DNA of 64,000 bases from Hyphomicrobium sp. (GTDB lineage: Bacteria; Pseudomonadota; Alphaproteobacteria; Rhizobiales; Hyphomicrobiaceae), in contig JASBSU010000041.1 of assembly GCA_030148725.1 (NCBI GenBank), forward strand, positions 84,928 to 148,927, given 5' to 3'. Positions within the stretch are counted from its first letter, which is position 1. Each line of letters starts with the position of its first letter. Positions 17,101-24,149 of the stretch are shown one piece after another. The notes beneath the pieces were generated by a model. That model did no database searches and was not told the DNA's origin. It worked only from the letters and a program-made list of their open reading frames with translations. Made by a program: the position numbers and the translations under genes.

Positions 17101-17130
17101 AAAAAGGGCCGGGACAAAGTCCCGGCCCTT
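17101..17130 (-). terminator. Intrinsic terminator of the YciF-type gene
   Basis: Arms 17104-17115 and 17119-17130 form a 12-bp perfect stem (AAGGGCCGGGAC / GTCCCGGCCCTT). On the minus strand it is followed by a T-run. It lies 19 bp after the stop of the gene at 17149. Confidence 0.85.
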
Positions 17131-17148
17131 CACCTGAAGCCAGCGGCC

Positions 17149-17637
17149 TTAGGCTGCCTGCTTATTGAGCTTGCTTTCGGCCAGCTTCGTCAGTTTGCTA
17201 TCGGCGTTGTGCTCTTCCTTCAGCGTAGCGGAAAGCAGCTTTGCCGCGTCGGGCAATTCCAGCAGCTCGGCCCATGAGACCAGCGTGCCATAGCGCGTGA
17301 TTTCGTAGTGCTCAACGGCCTGGGCGGCTGCGATCATCGCTGCGTCGCGGGTATCGGGGTCCTTGATCTCCTTCATCAGCTCCTCGCCCTCCTCGAGGAT
17401 GCCCTCGATGGCCGGGCACTTCTCGCCCTGAGGCTTCTTGCCGAGCAGCTTGAACACTTCCTCGAGGCGCTCGACCTGGCCTTTGGTTTCTTCGAGATGC
17501 GATTCAAGCGCGCGCGCCAATTCTTTGGCATCGGCAGCCTTGATCATCTTCGGCAGCGCTTTGGTGATCTCCTTCTCCGCGAAATAGATGTCTTTCAGCG
17601 TGTGCAGAAACAGATCAGATAGATTTTCGACTTTCAT
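17149..17637 (-). CDS. YciF/YciE-type ferritin-like protein (DUF892)
   Basis: The 162 residues form a four-helix ferritin-like bundle. It opens with LSDLFLHTLKDIYFAEKEI, the DUF892 signature, and carries paired Glu/His residues (ESHLEET, AAQAVEHYEITRYG, LKEEHNAD) that could bind a di-metal centre. Members are cytosolic stress-induced proteins of uncertain activity. An exact EcfG-type promoter lies 36 bp upstream and a terminator just downstream, so it is a monocistronic general stress gene. Confidence 0.92.
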   Translation of the reverse strand: MKVENLSDLFLHTLKDIYFAEKEITKALPKMIKAADAKELARALESHLEETKGQVERLEEVFKLLGKKPQGEKCPAIEGILEEGEELMKEIKDPDTRDAAMIAAAQAVEHYEITRYGTLVSWAELLELPDAAKLLSATLKEEHNADSKLTKLAESKLNKQAA

Positions 17638-17672
17638 CGCTGGGCACTCCTGTGGGGGACGAGTCAGCGAAA

Positions 17673-17697
17673 AACGTCAGCGTGTTTGGAAGGTTCC
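17673..17697 (-). promoter_or_regulatory. EcfG-type promoter for the YciF-type gene
   Basis: On the minus strand GGAAC (17697-17693), a 16-bp spacer and CGTT (17676-17673). Exact match to the EcfG signature. Confidence 0.8.
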
Positions 17698-17821
17698 TGA
17701 TGTGGCGGGAACATCATTTGGACGACTTTGACGACAATCTAAGTTTTGGGGTTCGCACGACGTTCAGTTTTCCGGAGGAGCAGCACTCCGCCGGATGCAG
17801 CATTGCACGAGGGGGATACGC

Positions 17822-18031
17822 ATGGGTGCGATCATGATCCGCTGCCCGGCTACGGATGAGCTGGTTCACGTCGGGATCGATACGGACAAGGACACCTTCA
17901 AAGCGTTGCCGAATGTCGAAGCCACCGCGGTTCACTGCCCGGCCTGCGGCGGCTATCACACATGGTCCAAGAAGGACGCGGTGCTGGAGACGACTATGCG
18001 CATAAAGTCGAAGCCGCCCGGCAACACATAG
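17822..18031 (+). CDS. Small zinc-ribbon-like hypothetical protein
   Basis: The 69 residues start at ATG 17822 behind GAGGGGG. They contain MIRCPATDELVHVGID and a C-terminal HCPACGGYHTW, giving one CxxC pair plus an isolated cysteine, suggestive of a small zinc-binding domain. Short proteins of this pattern are common and uncharacterised in Hyphomicrobiales. ATG 17834 is an alternative start. It lies divergent from the YciF-type gene and inside the stress island, but no clear EcfG promoter faces it. Confidence 0.7.
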   Translation: MGAIMIRCPATDELVHVGIDTDKDTFKALPNVEATAVHCPACGGYHTWSKKDAVLETTMRIKSKPPGNT

Positions 18032-18055
18032 CGCCGGGTTCGACCTTCACCGCAT

Positions 18056-18721
18056 TCAGTCCGCGTCCGCGAACTGCTCGAGAGCATCAAGGTCTGCAAT
18101 GCGCAGGCCGTCAGGCGCTGCCTCAACGATGCCGCGCTTCTCAAGATCGCGCAGGATGCCGGCAAGCGCGTCGAGGCTCAACCCGAGATGCTCAGCCACC
18201 GTGCCGGATGAGAATTCGTCAGAGATGAGGTTCGGATCGCGTCCTTCGGAGACGCCCAGGCGCGCGATTGCGGACAGGAACGAAGCTACACGCTTCTCTG
18301 GCTTGCCACTGCCGCTTGCGAGAGCGCGCACGCGCAGGAACTCGAATTCGCGATCGCCCGCGGCGGCGTAGCGTGCTGCCAGCTGGCCATCGGAATCCAG
18401 CAGCTGGTCAAACTCTTCCTCGCTCACCGGACTCACGATCGTCTTGGCGACGGCCTGAGCGGTGCTCGTATGCTCTGCGAGATGACCGAAGCCGATAATG
18501 TCGCCGGGAAATGCGAACTCGATGATCTCGTGATGTCCATCGTCCTGGCGCTGGTAGTGGCACAGGGCGCCGCGCTCGACGCGATAGAGTTGCGCGCGTT
18601 TGTCACCGGCGTTGAAAAGCATTTCGCCGCGCGCAAGCCGGCGCACCTGCGTCGGCCGCAGGATCGGGCGGAGGCACGTTGCGGGAGCGCGCTCAGCGCT
18701 CAGGTCGGTCACTGCAAGCAT
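18056..18721 (-). CDS. Crp/Fnr-family regulator with degenerate sensor domain
   Basis: The 221 residues have a cNMP-like barrel (about 25-125; ARGEMLFNAGDKRAQLYRV, FPGDIIGFGHLAEH) and a C-terminal winged helix (about 145-210; FSSGTVAEHLGLSLDALAGI, LEKRGIVE). The cAMP-contacting Arg/Ser phosphate cassette is not evident, so the ligand is unknown. An exact EcfG promoter lies about 100 bp upstream, making this a candidate second-tier regulator of the stress response. Its C-terminal half closely resembles the short protein at 20439-20810. Confidence 0.88.
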   Translation of the reverse strand: MLAVTDLSAERAPATCLRPILRPTQVRRLARGEMLFNAGDKRAQLYRVERGALCHYQRQDDGHHEIIEFAFPGDIIGFGHLAEHTSTAQAVAKTIVSPVSEEEFDQLLDSDGQLAARYAAAGDREFEFLRVRALASGSGKPEKRVASFLSAIARLGVSEGRDPNLISDEFSSGTVAEHLGLSLDALAGILRDLEKRGIVEAAPDGLRIADLDALEQFADAD

Positions 18722-18819
18722 CTCGAGTACTCACTACTGAGGCAAACGATTTGGGGATCGCGCTTGCCACAATCAAGTCAAAATCTGAGTGTGCTCAAAC
18801 CCCTAGCTCGGTTTTTTAC

Positions 18820-18844
18820 AACGTAGCTCCAGGCGCACTGTTCC
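18820..18844 (-). promoter_or_regulatory. EcfG-type promoter for the Crp/Fnr gene at 18056
   Basis: On the minus strand GGAAC (18844-18840), a 16-bp spacer and CGTT (18823-18820). Exact match; the predicted leader is about 90 bases. Confidence 0.75.
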
Positions 18845-18936
18845 GTGGGGAACATCCATATTCTTCGCAACGTGGCTTTCGAATGTTTCTAACAAAGACA
18901 TGGTGAATATTGCGTGCGTCGGTTTCGTAAATTCGA

Positions 18937-18961
18937 GGAACCTAGGGGATGGCAACTCGTT
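18937..18961 (+). promoter_or_regulatory. EcfG-type promoter for the PRC-barrel gene
   Basis: GGAAC at 18937-18941, a 16-bp spacer and CGTT at 18958-18961. A second, weaker GGAAC-N17-CGTG lies at 18849-18874. The 331 bp between the two divergent genes (18722-19052) are otherwise regulatory and contain no ORF. Confidence 0.75.
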
Positions 18962-19052
18962 CTTCCCATAGTTGCTGATCTGCAGCAGCCGACCTGAGGC
19001 GCAGCCAGTGCGCGCCCGAGGCGTTAACAATTGTGTGAAGAGGAAGCCCCCT

Positions 19053-19475
19053 ATGAAGAAGATCATTCCTGCCGTCGCGCTGATTGCCACGATGTCCATT
19101 CCGGCTTTCGCGCAGGAGGCAACCACCCCGGCAGCCCAGCCCGCGGCTCCGATGACGAGCGGCGAGACCACGGCGGCTAAAAGCACGACCAGCGCCGACA
19201 TCTCCGCCAACAAGCTCATCAACTCCAGCGTACGCAACGCCGCCAACGAATCCATCGGTGACATCAACGACGTCATTCTCGGCACCGATGGCCGCGTAGC
19301 GGCTGTGATCGTCGGCGTCGGCGGCTTTCTGGGCCTTGGCGAAAAGGACGTTGCGCTGCCGTTCGATCAGCTGATGTTCGCGAAGGACGAGAGCGGCAAG
19401 CTCAACGTCACGACAAGCATGACGAAGGAGAGCCTGCAGTCGGCTCCCGAGTATGTGAAGCCCGACCGCTCCTAA
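19053..19475 (+). CDS. Exported PRC-barrel domain protein
   Basis: The 140 residues have a signal peptide (MKKIIPAVALIATMSIPAFA, cut near 20/21), an Ala/Thr/Pro linker (22-55) and a PRC-barrel domain (about 60-130; ANKLINSSVRNAANESIGDI, GDINDVILGTDGRV, VALPFDQL). Exported PRC-barrel proteins are frequent, poorly understood alphaproteobacterial stress proteins thought to act in the periplasm or envelope. An EcfG-type promoter lies 90 bp upstream and a terminator directly downstream. Confidence 0.88.
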   Translation: MKKIIPAVALIATMSIPAFAQEATTPAAQPAAPMTSGETTAAKSTTSADISANKLINSSVRNAANESIGDINDVILGTDGRVAAVIVGVGGFLGLGEKDVALPFDQLMFAKDESGKLNVTTSMTKESLQSAPEYVKPDRS

Positions 19476-19496
19476 TTCGTCCGCATCACGAAACCT

Positions 19497-19527
19497 GGGC
19501 GGCCTGGGATTTCCAGGCCGTCCTTTT
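19497..19527 (+). terminator. Intrinsic terminator of the PRC-barrel gene
   Basis: GGGCGGCCTGG pairs with CCAGGCCGTCC (G-U tolerated) across a short loop and is followed by TTTTCC, 22 bp after the stop codon. Confidence 0.75.
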
Positions 19528-19593
19528 CCTTGCCGGCCGGCGCGGAACTTTCGCGACGAGCCATGACTTCTTTAATTTTGCTAGGAGCGAAAC

Positions 19594-19794
19594 ATGAATG
19601 ATCGTCAAGAGGTGCTCTCGACGACGGAAGCGCGTCAGGGTTCTCCGCGCCGCCTCAATCTGCGCGTTCTCGGCGTGTCTTTGCTGATTGCGCTGGTCGC
19701 GGCCGGCGGGCTCTATACGGTCTTCTACGCGGGTAACACGTCCATCAGCACACCGGACCCGGCCCCGACGCAACCAACGGCTCCCGGGCCGTGA
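19594..19794 (+). CDS. Small single-pass membrane protein
   Basis: The 66 residues start at ATG 19594 with TAGGAGCG 5 bp before it. A basic N-terminus (RRLNLR) precedes one helix (about 26-47, GVSLLIALVAAGGLYTVFYA) and a Pro/Thr-rich, probably periplasmic tail. No family is recognised. It stands alone between the PRC-barrel gene and a convergent zinc-ribbon gene. The strong ribosome site supports it as real. Confidence 0.65.
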   Translation: MNDRQEVLSTTEARQGSPRRLNLRVLGVSLLIALVAAGGLYTVFYAGNTSISTPDPAPTQPTAPGP

Positions 19795-19802
19795 TCGCGG
19801 CC

Positions 19803-19831
19803 AAACAAAAGGGCGGCACTAACGGCCGCCC
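19803..19831 (-). terminator. Intrinsic terminator of the zinc-ribbon gene at 19857
   Basis: Stem GGGCGGC (19811-19817) / GCCGCCC (19825-19831), followed on the minus strand by TTTTGTTT. Confidence 0.75.
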
Positions 19832-19856
19832 CGAACCGCGATAGAGTGCTGTTATT

Positions 19857-20093
19857 TCACTCCATTCCGCTCGAGCGCCACGTCGACGTCGACTTGCATT
19901 TGCGGCACACGCGCTCACCGGCCCAAGCGCTCGGGAACGGCTCGCGGCAAAGCAAGCACTTGCGGGTTTTCTGCTCGGCGCTGCGACGGGCCTCGCGATC
20001 TGCCTCGTAAGTATCCGCGCAGCCATCGCCGCACGCATCGTGGCAGTCAAATGCGCCATGTTCCTTAAGACTGCTCAACTCTTCCTCGACCAT
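19857..20093 (-). CDS. Small zinc-ribbon protein
   Basis: Starting at ATG 20093 the protein has 78 residues: an acidic N-terminal helix (MVEEELSSLKEHG), a cysteine/histidine-rich stretch (FDCHDACGDGCADTYEAD), a basic helix (REARRSAEQKTRK) and a C-terminal CxxC-x13-CxxC zinc ribbon (CLLCREPF and CRKCKST). The family is not recognised; it may bind nucleic acid or a partner protein. The open frame extends upstream, but that part lacks protein-like composition. A terminator follows the stop. Confidence 0.65.
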   Translation of the reverse strand: MVEEELSSLKEHGAFDCHDACGDGCADTYEADREARRSAEQKTRKCLLCREPFPSAWAGERVCRKCKSTSTWRSSGME

Positions 20094-20438
20094 GTTATTC
20101 ACTGGGCTAAAGCTACTGGGCCATCGCCGCGATTGCGCCGAGCCCTGCCGTTTCCAGCAAAAAAGTTGACAATTCCTGGATGCAGGGCCGCGTGCGGCGA
20201 GAAAGACGCACGTCAAGCGCGCCTTGTTTGCGGGGTATATCGGCCCGGAACCGCGGTTTTTCAAGGAAAATCGCGGGGCTGCGCTCCTAACGCGCACTTA
20301 TTTGCCCGCAACATCATAAGGTAGCCGTGGATAACTATCACAAAATCTAACAAATCGCTACCGACGTGCCGAACTGAAACGGGGGGAAGCGCATTACGAT
20401 CCACGTCAGACGAACGATGACGAGCGGGAGACTTGGAA
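20094..20438. other. Intergenic region without a gene
   Basis: These 345 bp separate divergent genes. The right half is AT-richer around 20325-20350 and should hold the promoter of the gene at 20439. GGAAC occurs at 20246, but no CGTT follows at EcfG spacing. No ORF or hairpin of note was seen. Confidence 0.6.
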
Positions 20439-20810
20439 ATGCGTGCCCTTGCCCTCGAACCGATCCTTCCATGGCCCAAGGATAGCCGGCGCGTTGTAGG
20501 CCGCACACCGCCACCACTTCCGAGCGAGGCTGGATGGTCGAGCCACACCGTCAGGAGGCTGGAGGAGCCCCTGGCCAAGGTTGCTGCGCTCCTCATCTCG
20601 ATTTCGCAGAACAACACCTATGAAGGCCGCGACCCGGCGCAGGTGCCTGACGCGCTGTCATCAGGGTTCGTCGCCGACTTGCTCGGCGTCGATGTCGAGA
20701 CTCTTGCCTCGCTGCTGATTGATTTGCGCCACCGCGGCCTTATCGAGCCAGGCGATGACCATACGCTGCGGCTGAAAGATCTCGACGGTCTCCAGCAGCT
20801 GGTGAACTGA
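20439..20810 (+). CDS. Stand-alone Crp-type winged-helix protein lacking the sensor domain
   Basis: The 123 residues start at ATG 20439. About 45 variable N-terminal residues precede a region that aligns end to end with the DNA-binding domain of the Crp/Fnr protein at 18056-18721: shared EGRDP, LSSG or FSSG before the helix-turn-helix, LGVDVETLASLLIDLRHRGLI against LGLSLDALAGILRDLEKRGIV, and LRLKDLDGLQQL against LRIADLDALEQF. There is no cNMP barrel. It is a paralogous DNA-binding domain that could bind the same sites as the full-length regulator. Confidence 0.75.
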   Translation: MRALALEPILPWPKDSRRVVGRTPPPLPSEAGWSSHTVRRLEEPLAKVAALLISISQNNTYEGRDPAQVPDALSSGFVADLLGVDVETLASLLIDLRHRGLIEPGDDHTLRLKDLDGLQQLVN

Positions 20811-20887
20811 CCGACGGAAATCTGCGCCGCACGCGTTTTCCGATTCATATGGTTTTGCCCGGATGCCCTCCCCCCCAACATCCGGCC

Positions 20888-20925
20888 GGCCGGTGGGATC
20901 CCCCCTCCCACCGGCCTTTCTTTTT
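20888..20925 (+). terminator. Intrinsic terminator of the winged-helix gene at 20439
   Basis: An 11-bp stem, GGCCGGTGGGA (20888-20898) / TCCCACCGGCC (20906-20916), is followed by TTTCTTTTT. Confidence 0.88.
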
Positions 20926-21046
20926 GCCTCGCAGGGCATCTTCTGGCTCGGCTGAGCATATAGACTTCCGTTAATTCGCTCCTATGTATGCCTGCCCAGG
21001 GACCGACGTTTGTCGGGCCGCTGCGGTCGTTGCGATGAGAGCGTGC

Positions 21047-21457
21047 ATGAAAGACGATTTCCCAAATCGATGGATGTGGTCCGAAGCGTGCGAGGTGCTG
21101 GCGCGCGCTGAGCGGATGCACCGACAGTTCTTTCAACCGGTGCGCTCGCAGTCGCGGCAGCCGTCCTGGGAACCGCCAGCGGATGTGCTCGAAAGCGAGC
21201 GCGACGTGCTGGTCGTCGTCGCCTTGCCAGGTGTGCGGCAGGAGCAGGTGGAAGTTCTGATCGACGCGGGCGATCTCGTCGTTGGCGGCAATCGGACGCT
21301 GCCGCCGGAACTCGCTTCGGCGATCATCCACCGCCTCGAACTGCCGCAAGGGCGCTTCGAGCGCCGACTGCGACTTCCCGCCGGGCGCTACAACAATGTG
21401 CGCCACAAGTTTGCCGATGGTTGTCTGCTCGTGCTGCTTTCAAAGGCGGAGGGCTAA
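21047..21457 (+). CDS. Hsp20-family small heat shock protein
   Basis: From ATG 21047 the protein has 136 residues. The alpha-crystallin-type core spans about 40-130 (PPADVLESERDVLVVVALPGV, VEVLIDAGDLVVGG, GRFERRLRLPAGRY) and ends LLVLLSKAE. Small Hsps are ATP-independent holdases. ATGs at 20984 and 21035 are alternative starts, but 20984 lacks a ribosome site. The stop precedes the lon start by one base, so a holdase and a protease are coupled in one operon. Confidence 0.85.
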   Translation: MKDDFPNRWMWSEACEVLARAERMHRQFFQPVRSQSRQPSWEPPADVLESERDVLVVVALPGVRQEQVEVLIDAGDLVVGGNRTLPPELASAIIHRLELPQGRFERRLRLPAGRYNNVRHKFADGCLLVLLSKAEG

Positions 21458-21458
21458 C

Positions 21459-23864
21459 GTGGTCGATATGAAGATGGACGCTCCTCAGAACCAAGATGCC
21501 GGACGGCCGGCTGCAAACGCGCTGCCGCCGCTGCCTGCCGATGCCATTGCGATCATCCCCGTGCGTGAAATGACACTGTTCCCGGGCGTCGTTCTGCCTG
21601 TAACGGTCGGTCGCCAGCGCTCGATCGCGGCGGCGCAGAATGCTGTGCGCGAGCAGCGGCAGGTCGGCATCCTGATGCAGCGCGATGGAAGCCAGAACGA
21701 GCCGCAGCCGGCCGATCTGCATCGCATCGGCACGGTCGCAAACGTCGTGCGTTACGTCACGGCGCCGGATGGGTCGCATCATCTGGTCGTGCAGGGCGAT
21801 GAGCGCTTCCAGGTGGTCGAATTCCTTTCGGGGTGGCCATTCATGGTGGCGCGCGTGTTGCGCATTCCTGAATCGCAGGAGCGCAATCCCGACATCGAGG
21901 CACGCTTCCTGAACCTGCAGCGGCAGACCATCGAGGCGCTTGAGCTGCTTCCGCAAGTGCCGCCCGACATGGTCACCGCGGTGCAGAGCGTCAACGCGCC
22001 CGGTGCGCTGGCGGACCTTTCGGCTGCCTACATGGATCTCAAGCCGTCGGAGAAGCAGGAGATCCTCGAGACGATCGACGTGACGGCGCGCATGGGCAAA
22101 GTGTCGGCGCTGCTGGCGCATCGGATCGAGGTGCTGCGCCTGTCGCAGGAAATCGGCCGCCAGACCAAGGCTGCGCTCGATGAGCGTCAGCGCGAGGTGC
22201 TGCTGCGCGAGCAGATGGCTGCGATCCAGAGGCAGCTTGGCGAAGGTGAGCAGAGCAAGGCGCAGGATATCGCGGAGCTGTCGGAGGCTATCGCGAAGGC
22301 CGGAATGCCGAAGGAGGTCGAGGACGCAGCGCGCAAGGAGCTGCGTCGGCTCGAGCGCATGCAGGAAGCATCGCCCGACTACGGCATGACGCGCAGCTAT
22401 CTCGATTGGCTGATCGAGCTGCCATGGAAGCTCCCGGAAGATTCGCCGATCGACATCAAAGAGGCGCGGCGCATCCTCGACGAGGACCACTACGGTCTCG
22501 ACAAGATCAAGCGCCGCATCGTCGAGTTCCTGGCGGTGCGCAAGCTCGCCCCGGAAGGCAAAGCGCCGATCCTGTGCTTCGTCGGTCCGCCCGGCGTCGG
22601 CAAGACGTCGCTTGGCCAGTCGATCGCCCGCGCGATGAACCGCAAGTTCGTGCGTGTGAGCCTTGGCGGCGTGCACGACGAAGCGGAAATCCGCGGCCAT
22701 CGGCGCACGTACATCGGCGCGCTGCCCGGCAACATCATTCAGGGCATCCGCAAGGCTGGATCGCGCAACTGCGTCATGATGCTGGACGAGATCGACAAGC
22801 TCGGTTCGGGCGTACAGGGCGATCCGCGCGCAGCGATGCTCGAGGTGCTCGACCCGGAGCAGAACAATACATTCCGCGACAACTACCTCGCGGTGCCGTT
22901 CGATCTGTCACGCGTGGTGTTCATCGCTACGGCGAACGTGCTCGACCAGATTCCCGGTCCGCTGCGCGACCGCATGGAGGTCATCCAGCTTTCCGGCTAC
23001 TCGGCCGAGGAGAAGTTCAACATCGCGAAGCGGTATCTCGTGACGCGGCAGCTGGAGGCGAATGGTCTGAAGCCGGATCAGGTTCAGATCGACGACGAGG
23101 CGTTGCGGCAGATCATCAGCCTCTATACGCGCGAGGCTGGCGTTCGCAATCTGGAGCGCGAGATCGGCAAGGTGCTGCGTCACGCAGCGGTTCGCGTGGC
23201 TGAAGGCGAGGTTGGACCGATAACAATCGGTGCTGGAGATCTGGAAGCCATTCTCGGCGGTGCGACGTTCGAGAGCGAGGTTGCGATGCGGACGTCGGTT
23301 CCCGGCGTCGCCACCGGGCTCGCGTGGACGCCAGTCGGCGGCGACATCCTGTTCATCGAGGCGACGCGCTCGCCAGGCAACGGAAAGCTCATCCTCACTG
23401 GACAGCTCGGCGAGGTGATGCGCGAAAGCGTGCAGGCGGCACTGTCGATCGTGAAGAACCGGGCCTCGCAGCTCGGCATCGACGAGAAGCTGTTCGAGCG
23501 GAGCGACATCCACGTGCACGTGCCGGCGGGTGCCATTCCGAAGGACGGTCCGTCGGCCGGTGTGGCCATGTTCATCGCGCTGACGTCTCTGATGACCGAG
23601 CGTCCGGTGCGGTCGGATACGGCGATGACGGGCGAGATATCCTTGCGCGGCCTTGTGCTGCCGGTCGGTGGCATCAAGGAGAAGCTCGCCGCAGCGGCGC
23701 GTGCCGGGATCAAGCGCGTGATGCTGCCGGCGCGCAATCGCAAGGACCTGGAGGATCTGTCGGAGGAGACCCGCAGTCAGTTGGAGCTGATCTGGCTGGA
23801 GCGGGTCGAGGATGCGATGGGTGCTGCCCTGGAAGATCGGCCGCAGACGGCGGCGGCCGAGTAG
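21459..23864 (+). CDS. lon: ATP-dependent Lon protease
   Basis: The GTG at 21459 with GGCGGAGGG 5 bp upstream gives 801 residues; ATG 21468 is an alternative. Order: N-terminal substrate-recognition domain (about 25-225), coiled-coil helices (230-330), AAA+ module with Walker A GPPGVGKTS at 376-384 and Walker B CVMMLDEIDK, then the S16 protease with catalytic S699 (KDGPSAG) and K740 (GGIKEK). It degrades misfolded and regulatory proteins in the cytosol. Being paired with hsp20 rather than clpX suggests a second, stress-linked Lon may be involved; the usual clpP-clpX-lon locus is not in this window. Confidence 0.95.
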   Translation: MVDMKMDAPQNQDAGRPAANALPPLPADAIAIIPVREMTLFPGVVLPVTVGRQRSIAAAQNAVREQRQVGILMQRDGSQNEPQPADLHRIGTVANVVRYVTAPDGSHHLVVQGDERFQVVEFLSGWPFMVARVLRIPESQERNPDIEARFLNLQRQTIEALELLPQVPPDMVTAVQSVNAPGALADLSAAYMDLKPSEKQEILETIDVTARMGKVSALLAHRIEVLRLSQEIGRQTKAALDERQREVLLREQMAAIQRQLGEGEQSKAQDIAELSEAIAKAGMPKEVEDAARKELRRLERMQEASPDYGMTRSYLDWLIELPWKLPEDSPIDIKEARRILDEDHYGLDKIKRRIVEFLAVRKLAPEGKAPILCFVGPPGVGKTSLGQSIARAMNRKFVRVSLGGVHDEAEIRGHRRTYIGALPGNIIQGIRKAGSRNCVMMLDEIDKLGSGVQGDPRAAMLEVLDPEQNNTFRDNYLAVPFDLSRVVFIATANVLDQIPGPLRDRMEVIQLSGYSAEEKFNIAKRYLVTRQLEANGLKPDQVQIDDEALRQIISLYTREAGVRNLEREIGKVLRHAAVRVAEGEVGPITIGAGDLEAILGGATFESEVAMRTSVPGVATGLAWTPVGGDILFIEATRSPGNGKLILTGQLGEVMRESVQAALSIVKNRASQLGIDEKLFERSDIHVHVPAGAIPKDGPSAGVAMFIALTSLMTERPVRSDTAMTGEISLRGLVLPVGGIKEKLAAAARAGIKRVMLPARNRKDLEDLSEETRSQLELIWLERVEDAMGAALEDRPQTAAAE

Positions 23865-23928
23865 GGGGCGTTACGGACAGGCGGGCGTGCTTCGTTAAGC
23901 GCGGCACCCCGCCGGACCTCTCCCCACC

Positions 23929-24012
23929 TCAGACGAGGGCGAAGACGATCGAGGCGAGCAGGCCGACGGAGAGGAAAAGGCCAGCCAGGGAGATCAGGTG
24001 ATCGGACGTCAT
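23929..24012 (-). CDS. Possible 27-residue single-helix membrane peptide
   Basis: ATG at 24012 opens 27 codons encoding MTSDHLISLAGLFLSVGLL and a further hydrophobic stretch ending FALV before TGA. The peptide is one membrane helix with almost no flanking sequence. It lies in the 285-bp gap between lon and rimO on the opposite strand. GGAAC a few bases upstream could act as a poor ribosome site. It may be chance, but the composition is strikingly membrane-like. Confidence 0.35.
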   Translation of the reverse strand: MTSDHLISLAGLFLSVGLLASIVFALV

Positions 24013-24149
24013 GTCATGGGTTCCGGTGGGTACTGGTCTGGTCTAGCGGTGCGGCCAAACGCTCCGAACCATGAAGTTCTGCTTTCTATATTCGCTGGAG
24101 GAATAAGCGGGGCTCGCCGGATCGTGCAGGCCGTGCTAGAGGGCCGCGC

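Noticed and set aside
21324..22700. 458-codon minus-strand frame opposite lon
   Set aside because: Antisense to the well-defined Lon N-terminal and AAA+ regions; no protein-like motifs.
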